A stretch of DNA of 64,000 nucleotides from Hygrocybe punicea. Its lineage: Eukaryota; Basidiomycota; Agaricomycetes; Agaricales; Hygrophoraceae. The stretch is from assembly GCA_963556145.1 (NCBI GenBank), contig OY744464.1:3658001-3722000 (forward strand). Reading direction: 5' to 3'. Made by a program: the position numbers and the translations under genes. Positions 47,601 through 56,094 of the stretch are shown piece after piece. Position 1 is the first letter of the stretch, and each line of letters starts with the position of its first letter. Under the pieces are notes generated by a model. It did no database searches. It was not told the origin of the DNA and worked only from the letters and a program-made list of their open reading frames with translations.

Positions 47601-48427
47601 CCAGGTTGTGGTGGTTGAGCGCGAACTTTTGCATCTTCTTCAAGCATAGCATCAGAGTCATAGATTTCGCTGTACATACGGATGTTGTCGCGATCTCCAG
47701 GACTGTTGAAGTCTGGTTCCGAGTCTGGAACTGAGTCGTTTCTACAAAAGAGTTTGAAGGGAATCCAGTGGAATTTACGTGCGCCGGCACCCTGATAAGC
47801 TGCCTTTATAACTTCCAGCAAGCGTCGATAGTAGATCCCCTTGACCTCAAACTCGGGTGCCTCAGCTTCGGATTTCAACTTGACCTTTTCGTTAGGTAAC
47901 CGGATCTTGACTAAACCTGCATGCCAGCCATCTTCTGCAGAAAATGTCGCATTTGCCTTGTCATATTTATCAAGGCGGTTGAGTTCACGTTTGGTGCTAA
48001 ATCCACGGAGGTGTTCGCGATCAAAATCTTCAGCCAGAAGAACATCGTTGACAAGGCGATCGACCTCTGCTACAGATTTAGTCGTTGAGACCGCGTAAAA
48101 CCAGTTCATAAGCCGAAAGCGAGTGACATTGAGAAAGGGCAAGAAGTAATCGTCTTTGATATCTTGCATCACCCGACCAAGTCCATGTAGAATACCAGAC
48201 CCATGACCATGTTCATCGCCTGGAGAAGCAACTGCAAGATTTGGAGAGTCGCAAAGTATATCCAGGGTATGTTCATCTTCTGGATCCATTTTTGGCTTCG
48301 TTGTGTACTGCCGATAGACGCCAAAATGATTGGGTTCTGTCTGGAAAGTGGTTTCCGAGTCGATGACTTCAATGTCAGGTGGGCCTGGGCTGGGAGATGA
48401 AACGTGGACCAGTGGAGCTAGTACAGC

Positions 48428-48432
48428 CTGAG
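48428..48432. repeat. target-site duplication of the solo LTR, left copy
   Basis: CTGAG immediately before the LTR; the identical right copy is at 50084-50088. Five bases is the usual length for LTR retrotransposon integrases. Confidence 0.85.
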
Positions 48433-50083
48433 TGTTACATTTTTCAACTCCGCAACTCCGATTCCGACTCCACTACCCACGATGACGATTCCACTTTACC
48501 ATACCTTCCTTTTTCGTTCCCCTTTACCTTTTGTCTTCTTTTGGACATTGTTGTTTATTCTTGTCCTTGTTCTCTTTTCTTCCTTTCTTCTTCTAGAACA
48601 ATCCAGACCGACCATGGACACATCCCCACGTTACCTTGCTGTACCCGAATAGTCTCCTTGCCGACGGACATCATTGCTATTGTCTTTTCCCTTGCCCTGA
48701 CATATTGTTGACTTCATCCCATGACAAACCGATTCACAATGGCTGTACTCCCGACACAGCTCATTACTGTAATCGTTATTGGCAGCATTGCCATCACCTT
48801 CCTGATCGGTTTCTACTTTGTTATGATCTATCTTTGGCATCGGCATCGAAACCCTTCCACCATTGATACTTCTGACTTCCACCTCAACAATATCTCGACA
48901 CGTAATTGACAATTGCCATTCCCGGATATATGGTTTCCACTTTCGTATTCTGTGCCTACCATTATCCTCCCTGACGATCCGATGACATTCCTCACCTGCA
49001 CGCATGCCCTGGACAATCCTCGATCACGGGACATTTCACTGTTCTCTCTAATCCGACCATTGCCGAAGCACATTCTTTTGGACTTCGACCACAGACCATA
49101 CGACTTCCCAAACAGTGAACCAACCCCTATCGCATATTGTTCGCACGACACCGCTTCAATGCAGTACCCGACGACTTGTTCCCACAGCTTGTCACTCGTG
49201 CCATGACTCGAAACCTGGACCCACATTCATTTAACCTTTTCCATCTATAACCTTGATATCTCCCACACTCGTTTACAATGATACCCTTTCTTGGACGAAT
49301 ACTGACATCAAGTGGACCTTCTTGTTCCACAAACAGGACAAGACACCGCTCCTCGATATGTCATCAACAGACATCGTCATCCGGTACAGCTTATGCTGTT
49401 CATATGTCTGACCTCGACTAGCCCATTGTCCTAGTTGGTTTTTTCCTCTATACATTCCTTCATTTTCTTTCATACCAACCTTGCCGCTATATCCATGCTA
49501 CCTCAAGACACCCTCATTGCCAACCCCACACTGGACGATACCCATCTTTGACCCGACCGTGCAACGCACTTGCCAAACTGTGCACTTGCCTGTTACAGCA
49601 AGTGTAGACCCCGAATTGGCAATTCTGCTTGTCACATGATCCGATGACAAATCATCCGAGTCATCCGGACCTCTTCTATCCTCAATGACACCCGGGCCTC
49701 CAGTTGGATCACGAGAACATCGACATGAGGACGCCTCATGTACGCCTCATGGTGAACACATGGTAGAGTTGGACATGTTGTGGCTTCATGGTTGTATTCC
49801 TATTTACCTCCCCTCAAGACCAGCCACTATATGTACTGTTCTTGTTGTTGGTTCGGACTTTTTCTTCTTTTCCTTTCCTTACGTTTAGTCTGGTTCTTGG
49901 GGCAGACTCATCTTGTTTTGGGTAACCCCCACGGCTCGCAATGACATTGGACCTTGACCCCCCCCTGTTAGCAGTGTTGTCTTAGCTGTAAGCAACAATG
50001 AAAGCTGCTGTTCTCCCCTCTGGAAGCCGATCCCCTGTTAAGTTGATTGTTGCCGGAGCCCGCTGTAGAAGCGATCCGTAACA
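48433..50083. mobile_element. solo LTR (1651 bp) inserted in the Plavaka gene
   Basis: The ends are TGTTAC at the left (48433) and GTAACA at the right (50083), a perfect 6-bp inverted pair with the TG...CA rule of LTRs. The flanks are an identical 5-bp target duplication, CTGAG (48428-48432 and 50084-50088). No Gag, RT or integrase lies inside. The longest sensible frame (48721-48909, plus) encodes a 62-residue peptide with one hydrophobic helix and is probably chance. The structure is that of a single LTR left by recombination between the two LTRs of a retrotransposon. The LTR is long; the parent could be Ty3/Gypsy or Copia. Target duplication and frame restoration are described under findings. 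Confidence 0.88.
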
Positions 50084-50088
50084 CTGAG
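50084..50088. repeat. target-site duplication of the solo LTR, right copy
   Basis: CTGAG immediately after the LTR; it pairs with 48428-48432. Confidence 0.85.
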
Positions 50089-50577
50089 GCAGCAGCACAG
50101 TAGGTTGCTTTCGAGGTCATTGACGCTTGGTGATATATGATGGTAGACCTGATACACCCTCCGGCACGAAGTCCTTCAGAATTTGAGGTATTTTGCGTGG
50201 ACGCCCAGCTAGGCTCAGGTATTTTGATTGTGGGGGTTCAACATCTTCTCGTACTTGAACTAGTGGTTCATTGTCACCCTTGTGTTCCAATGTAATATCC
50301 TCAAACACACAAAATGAAATCATATGGCCGGACAAGGGGATAGGTTGCGCACCTCATTGGCTTGGAATTCCTGCAACACTTCGCATTCCTTCTCCATATT
50401 CTGAACCTCCTCCGAGTCATGTCGTTGTATTTTCATTGCCTTTGACTTCTTCACATTTTCTGTCCGCTTCTGTAATGATGCTGCCGTTAGTTCTATGTTT
50501 TTCTTGCAATACCGTAGGTGTGCCTTGAGTCCTTGGGTACTCGAATAGGTCTTCCGACAGGCAATACAGAGTACCAT

Positions 50578-51763
50578 GATGACGAGAAGTAGCCTGAGGA
50601 CTTCGATGAGGACAACCCTCATAACCTCAATTTGGCACTGGCAATTCGGGGTTAGTACTAAGTCAGTCAGTTTTTTAGTGCGACTTGAACTTGGACCAAA
50701 GCCATAACTTATTGTCGGCAACACACAAAATCTATGCTCTTAAAACCACGCGTACCCTTGTATATTACAATTTCTCAATCTGTGGACATGCGCCGCAGTG
50801 GGCTGTAAGACAAAGTTCTGAGTATCACCTGAGTCCGAATTGTCAAAATGTTATCAACAACATACATTACAGTTCTCCAGCAACAACTTGAACCTTCCAA
50901 CTCTCACGCTCTTCCCTAATTTCGAGTCCTTTCGAAAGTGCCTGGTCCGAGTCTCTGGGCCGGGCAATCCTGTTTGTCATGCTGTAAGATTGTTTGATGC
51001 GAGAGTGTTCTAGCTCTGAGTTGATCTAGTTTATGTCATTAAAAGTATAACTGTGCTGCAGCAACATTCAGGAGACTCACCAGCTGTGCCATATAGTTTT
51101 CTATCACAGTTAGACCAGTCATGGCCGTTTTGGTTGTGATCGGTAGCAGTAACTTTCTGATTACCGGCTAAAATCACATGTCAGATTACATCTTGCTCGT
51201 CACCATTGCCTGAAAATACATTTTCGATACGTCTTCCAAGCCCCTGGTCTTTTGTATCCAGGAGAGAGCACAGCATCCGGTTTGAGTTTGAGCCCAATAA
51301 TCCTGGGCCAATTGTAAGTACTACCAGCCTTGCACTTCCCCCAATAATCCATGACTGATCGTGGATCTAGACCATCATTATCACATTTCCACCTTCTATC
51401 GAGGACCAATACCCTTTCGATGATGGTCCTATGCTTACCAGTATTGATGAAAAGCCCCTTGATCTCTCACCAGCCTCAAAATACTCTGCAAAGACGGCAA
51501 AACTTGATAAAGCGCACACTGGGAGTACAACTGAACCCGAGTCGGAGATTGAGACTGAATCTGTGATTCACGCCTATATCAGTAAATGATCTCTCAAATC
51601 TTTCTTAGATCTCAGTAACATTTGCTAGATGTATTACCGAAACTTGAACTTGCTGTGAAGAAAAGGTGCCTACAGTAGCTAAATTAATAGTGACATCATG
51701 GAATTGTAACTTCGTACTTATAAACTTGAGTACCATCAAGTCCCCTCTTTGCTAACTTCCCCC
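50578..51763. other. interval between Plavaka start and DUF6698-like gene
   Basis: Apart from the Plavaka relic (50867-51127), this 1.2-kb stretch holds only short frames. It must contain the promoters of the two divergent genes. No terminal inverted repeats were recognised. Confidence 0.4.
50867..51127 (-). pseudogene. relic of a second Plavaka transposase (C-terminal part)
   Basis: On the minus strand an exon-like stretch reads MTGLTVIENYMAQL, then an intron-like gap, then INSELEHSRIKQSYSMTNRI and a charged tail to a stop at 50867. This matches in order the corresponding part of the neighbouring transposase (FGPTDNYTTQV, intron, GELEHRRVKRFYGLTNKN) but with clear divergence, so it comes from a different Plavaka copy. 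Upstream catalytic parts were not found. It lies between the zinc-finger start of the first copy and the DUF6698-like gene. Confidence 0.6.
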
Positions 51764-53447
51764 ATGCCATTTCACCCACCAAACCCAAAGGCTCCTACTA
51801 AAACAAATAAGTCTAAGCTGGCAGCTCATGAATCCCGGCGAACCACAGCAAAGTCTCCTAAGTCTCATCATGTAAGTGTGGTCAACAGTGACTCGGAGTC
51901 ACAAGATGGCGACTTGGACACTCAGAATAACAACAATGAAGAATCTGAATCTGAATCGCACGATAAACGCAAACGCAAACTCACCGTATTACAACTTACC
52001 GACATGCTTGCAAATGCATCTACACGAAAGCGATCTAAGTAGGTCAAATTTATAGCGTAGTTTCTACTAACATTGTTCTTTCTTTCAGAACCCAGTCTGA
52101 TGGCCTCGACATCTTCAAGAAATCAGCAAGATTCATTCCGCATGCCATCAGTCCATTTGCCAATGTATTACAGGCAATGCAGATCGGCTTGCGACTTGAT
52201 GGCAATGGCAGAGATAACATTAGTGATGACGATGATGAACTTTTTCGAGACCTGTGAGTATCGCAAATTGATTCGGTCGTTCAATACTTTCATTTTCACG
52301 GCATATAGGGACAGTGATACTATTGAAGAGGCAGGTGTCATTTATCGTGCTATCCTCGACATCACTCCAGGCTTGAAGGAAGCTGTTTTGGACTTTGGTG
52401 AGCACCAGGACATATCTCTTTTTCATGACTTGGCCAACTTTGTGAGCGTTCACTTGCACATTCAATTTTCATTACGCTTCTGAGGGATTTTCCACAGTTT
52501 GACACAAACTCCCGTTTTGCGCGGACTGATGATATTGGCTCTTTACGTTACGCTGCAATGGCATATGTCCCAACCCTTGACAACAATCAGATCAGCACCA
52601 CAAACCGCAACAAAGGTGATCGTGGATTCGCACACCTAGCCTCTGCCCGCCTACTCTGTCCTCGAAATATGCTTGACGACTTCAAGGCTAACCCTGAACA
52701 GTATGTTCATTTACTAACATTTTTCATGTTGGAACGCTATGACGACAGGCATCATTTTTTTTGTAGGTTTTGCCGCGATGTTCAGGAAGGAAAGATAAGT
52801 GTAGTTGCTGATGATTGGCCGACTTTCCTTTACCCTGAAGATGGCTACGATCCCAACGCTATCGACGTGGGCCTTCTCCAGGGGCCATTTCTCCTCTCAG
52901 TAAGTATCTTAGCCTATTTTGATGTGATCTAACGACTGTTGCTAGTGCTTCCGGCATATTTTCACTGGCCGTCGCACTGCGATGAAGACGACACCTGGAA
53001 AATCAGCGGGGAAGAAGGGAATTGCCGATTTGTATTTAATGACTCGAGTCAGTCCTTGGAACATCGCATACGTGGCCGTTTTAGTAAGTGTGGCATTGGC
53101 ATTTTGAGGACTGACATCGCTCATGACACTCAAAGGCTCGTTATGTGCTCAGTAGCCAAGAAGGCTGGGGAATCGAGGATGGCGAATTTAGTTCCATCGA
53201 GTTCTTCAATGTCATTGTGGACCTCTTCAATGATCCTGAATGGAGTGAATCAACGCTGGAGTGGTGGGATCAGTGCGTTTGTCCATATTGTTCCCATCCG
53301 TGCTCACTTCTTTGCATGGAAAGGCAAATATTTGGCGCGGCAGCAACCCATCGCAAAGGGAAAACCACACGAATCAATGTCTCTGGTGTCTCAAAACTGG
53401 CCGCTCAATGGGCCGCTCGCAAGGCTACTCAAGATCATCTGAACTAG
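51764..53447 (+). CDS. DUF6698-like protein, transposon-associated
   Basis: Eight exons (51764-52038, 52089-52253, 52309-52441, 52498-52700, 52767-52899, 52946-53083, 53136-53272, 53324-53447) close in frame to 435 residues. After a charged, Ser-rich N-terminus with KRKRKLTVLQLTDMLANAST come conserved-looking blocks: FDTNSRFARTDDIGSLRYAA, RGFAHLASARLLCPRNML, WPTFLYPEDGYDPNAIDVGL, LLSCFRHIFTGRRTAMKTTP, GKSAGKKGIADLYLMTRVSP and WNIAYVAVLARYVLSSQEGW. It ends with WWDQQIFGAA. I recall this as the DUF6698 pattern, a multi-copy family of unknown function in Agaricomycetes. All frames and splice sites are intact, so the gene may be expressed. Its head-to-head position with Plavaka suggests it may be a second gene of such an element (inference). 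Confidence 0.7.
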
Positions 53448-53692
53448 TTTTCAAACGGTGAGCATTGTCAGCATGTACAGTGATTGCCGGCGAATAATAA
53501 TTTACAGGCCATGTGTTATCGCCGCAAATTCTCAATGTCCCGCTCGCTTTCGTGTGTCTTGGCCTGCCCCCTGCATTATTTCTCCTCGCTCTTGCAACGT
53601 GTCCCTGATCTCAACCCTGCTCCACATCGCTGCCCTTTTCTCTTCTGTTACCTGCTATCTGCTGCTCATCGGATGTAATTGCTGCTTTCTCA

Positions 53693-54130
53693 ATGAACAC
53701 TCTTTTGGTGCCCAGTCTGAAAATCATCGAGATTCTTGCCTGCGTCGGCCTCTCCTTCACTGTTCTCATATTACATTGCATGTACCGTCTCCATGGTGAT
53801 ACAAGACAAGACAACACCATTCCGACAACCTCTTCGCAAGACACAACCATCTTGGCAACCTCTTCGCAAGATAACGCCATTCCAATAACATCTTCGCAAC
53901 ACATTGTGGTCCAGGCAACCTCTTCGCAAGATAACGCCATTCCGATAGCATCTTCGCAACATACCGTGATCGAGGCACCCTCTTCACAAGACATTGGCCA
54001 TTCCGACAACATCTTCGCAACACATCATGATCCAGGCACCCTCTTCGCAATACAAGACCCTTCTGTCTGCCAGGTTGCAAGAGGTAACATTCAGGTGGTC
54101 CTTGCGAAGAAAGCGGAGTATTGTCAATAG
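53693..54130 (+). CDS. short ORF with one hydrophobic helix and a 10-residue repeat
   Basis: A 145-residue frame. A hydrophobic helix lies near the N-terminus (about residues 12-30, IEILACVGLSFTVLILHCMY). It is followed by at least six copies of a degenerate 10-residue unit (TIPTTSSQDT, TILATSSQDN, AIPITSSQHI, VVQATSSQDN, AIPIASSQHT, VIEAPSSQDI). The unit comes from a 30-bp minisatellite and could simply be its translation. No family recognised. Whether this is a real gene is doubtful. Confidence 0.35.
   Translation: MNTLLVPSLKIIEILACVGLSFTVLILHCMYRLHGDTRQDNTIPTTSSQDTTILATSSQDNAIPITSSQHIVVQATSSQDNAIPIASSQHTVIEAPSSQDIGHSDNIFATHHDPGTLFAIQDPSVCQVARGNIQVVLAKKAEYCQ
53812..54056 (+). repeat. 30-bp minisatellite, about 8 copies
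   Basis: A tandem array with unit of the type gccattccgataacatcttcgcaacac; alternate copies resemble each other more (60-bp higher-order pattern: 'gccattcc...' and 'gtgatcc...' units). One copy is 31 bp, which shifts the reading frame after it. Confidence 0.85.
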
Positions 54131-54389
54131 AGACCAGGTGACTGAAACCGCATATAATATTGTTCACATTGTGCTGGATGTTACAAGGAAGTTAGAGATT
54201 ATCATACGATATATCCTCTTGTAATGAAAATGCGGTTTCGCTGATGGGAAACGTCGCCGAGAAGAAGAATGCACGGAGCATGTGCCGGCTTATGTACCGC
54301 CACACCATTTTGGACCCAGCCTTCATGTGAGCATAAGCCAAATTGTTTTCCGGTTAACTCCCGGAATGGTAATGTTGGTACAAGAGCTG

Positions 54390-54527
54390 CTAATCATTCC
54401 TCCCTCACAAAGGGCCTTAGAAAGGGCAGAGAAAGGTAGTGGGGCGCGACCGGCCCTGATGACAGCGGCGCGGCCCGAAAAAGATATGTATTAGATAAAA
54501 AGAAAGGAGTACATAAATGAGTCGAAG
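54390..54527 (-). repeat. split direct repeat B2 (3' end of the Ngaro-like element)
   Basis: 138 bp copy of B1. Its outer end at 54390 (ctaatcattcc) marks the 3' boundary of the element against unique flank. Confidence 0.9.
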
Positions 54528-54542
54528 AGGGAGGCGGGAGGG

Positions 54543-54820
54543 TAGACCGAAAGGAAATACAGTCAAGGAAGAGAGGAAGAAAATTGAGGTCCAACAATCT
54601 CTCTCTTTCCTTGAAAAAGGACAAGAAGGGGGCGCGTGCGCCCAGGAACCAAAGGACCTTATGACTAGGTCATCAGGTCAGCGAGGAATGGATCGTGTAG
54701 AGATCCGGGGGTTCCAATTGTCTGGGACTGTAGAGTCCGGGCTCGCGGAGAGCAGTGCCGGATGGAGCGGCAAAGGTGATGTCGGACGATTAGACTAATG
54801 TAAACATAGTTTAAAAACGA
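54543..54820 (-). repeat. split direct repeat A2
   Basis: 278 bp copy of A1. It is followed in element orientation by a 15-bp G-rich spacer (54528-54542) and then B2. Confidence 0.92.
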
Positions 54821-54958
54821 CTAATCATTCCTCCCTCACAAAGGGCCTTAGAAAGGGCAGAGAAAGGTAGTGGGGCGCGACCGGCCCTGATGACAGCGGC
54901 GCGGCCCGAAAAAGATATGTATTAGATAAAAAGAAAGGAGTACATAAATGAGTCGAAG
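54821..54958 (-). repeat. split direct repeat B1
   Basis: 138 bp, identical by eye to B2 (54390-54527), directly abutting A2. Contains the end of the internal region next to the recombinase frame. Confidence 0.92.
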
Positions 54959-55102
54959 CCTAAAAGGCTATGAAGAGGGAGAGGAGGGAGGGAGAGAAAA
55001 AGAGGGAGAGATGAGTGGAAACGATGGGGAGACGAGTGAGTACAGGGGAGAAGAAAGAGAGAGGAAAAAAGAAAAAAGGAAAAAGAAAAGGAGAGAGGGG
55101 TA

Positions 55103-56094
55103 TCATGACGGCCGGGGAGTGAGTTGGGCAGCGAGCAGAACGGGGTGTTGACGGATGTAGATTCGGAAGGTGGAAGAGGCCCAACGGCCGATGGCCTGGA
55201 TATGGTCAAGAGGGACACCAGCTTGGGCGAGGGCGGTGGCACCTCCACAACGCATGGACTGGCCGGCAATGTCACTAGGGAAGTGGGTGCATAGGCGGGA
55301 AAGGAACCACGACCGTGTGGGGATGGAGCCGTCGGAGTGTAGCCAGAGGGGGGGGAGGAGAGGGTGGAGGGAGTCGCGCGAGTGGAGATAGGTGCGGAAG
55401 GCGAGTGCGGGGTTGTCTGGGGCTGGGAGGGAGCGGAGGATGATCCGATTGCCTTCGAAGAGGGGGTCGGCTTTGTGGGTGGGTAGGAAGAAGGATACGG
55501 CGTCGTCTGGGAGGAATGTCATGGAGGTGCGGAAGGAAACTTTCCGATATGATTCGAGGGCGGGATTGTCGGGCCAGACAAGTTCTCCTAGGCGCATGAG
55601 GGTGTGGAAGCCGGTGAAGAGGGTGGCGATGAAGAGGAGGTCATCGTGGGAGGTGGGGCGCGATAATAAGTGAGGATGGAGGTAAGGTCGCTGCGGGAGA
55701 GGGGCCGTTTACGGGTGGTGCCCGTGGAGAAGCGTTTAGCGGAGCCACGGAGGGCACGTACGACGAAGTGGTGGGAACGGTGGTGGCGTACATCGGGATA
55801 GAACGACTCGAGCTGACTGCAAATACCAGAGAGGTAGGTCTTGACAGAATTTGGTTTCAGGAAATGTGAAATGTAAACTACGTAAAAAGACAAAGTATCA
55901 GGAGTGGGATCAGGAGGGAAAGCATGGGCAGAACAGAAAGAAAGATAAGACTGAAGAGCAGAAGAGTAAGAGAGAAGGGAAGAGCGGTCGAGGGCCATGC
56001 CCCAAGCGATGGAATGTTCGTGGGCAAGGCGATCACGTGTCCAGACGGGCCGGGGAGGTTGTCGGGACACCCTTGGGTGTGGAATCATGGGCAT
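55103..56094 (-). pseudogene. tyrosine recombinase of the Ngaro-like element, frameshifted
   Basis: The N-terminal part (from the ATG at 56094) reads LAHEHSIAWGMALDRSSLLS, YSSALQSYLSFCSAHAFPPD, then LKPNSVKTYLSGICSQLESF and RKRPLSRSDLTSIL, the SAM-like arm domain. At about 55655-55680 the frame shifts. The catalytic part continues in another frame: HDDLLFIATLFTGFHTLMRL (box with the first Arg), then GQSMRCGGATALAQAGVPLD, HIQAIGRWASSTFRIYIR with the nucleophile Tyr, and stop at 55103. The usual His of H-x-x-R reads Gln (QSMR), which I believe is common in mushroom relatives. No intron fits the frame change, so a one- or two-base indel probably inactivated this copy unless it is an assembly error. 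Confidence 0.8.

Larger units (their letters stand above)
44626..50577 (-). pseudogene. Plavaka-type (CACTA-like) transposase gene split by a solo LTR
   Basis: The start is at the ATG at 50577 with a zinc finger (CIACRKTYSSTQGLKAHLRYC, pattern C-x2-C-x12-H-x3-C). Exon 1 is 50577-50353; the next exon begins at 50299 with GRPRKIPQILKDFVPE. The frame meets a TGA at 50117-50119, continues open to 50084, and is broken by the LTR at 50083-48433. It resumes in the same frame (FGVYRQYTTKPKMDPEDEHT). The transposase core follows: LVWSDSTHLASFGTASLWPT, YYLSIFNIPASADVLRFCKH, AYVHGIIILCGDGVLRRLFP, FFTYAADYPEK, CIKYLAKCPCPRCLVKKEQ, LVPDLMHEFELGVWRAIF, and GELEHRRVKRFYGLTNKN. It ends in an acidic Asn/Gly/Asp-rich tail. 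These are Plavaka hallmarks, abundant in Agaricomycetes. The insertion and the TGA make it inactive now, though most of the catalytic part is still open. Confidence 0.85.
53448..54389. other. interval with minisatellite-bearing short ORF
   Basis: About 940 bases between the DUF6698-like stop and the Ngaro-like element. The only notable content is the 30-bp tandem repeat and its reading frame (see 53693-54130). Confidence 0.45.

Noticed and set aside
48721..48909. A 62-residue single-helix ORF inside the solo LTR
   Set aside because: LTRs are normally non-coding, the ORF is short, and there is no supporting homology; kept only as a note for comparison with the ORF at 53693.
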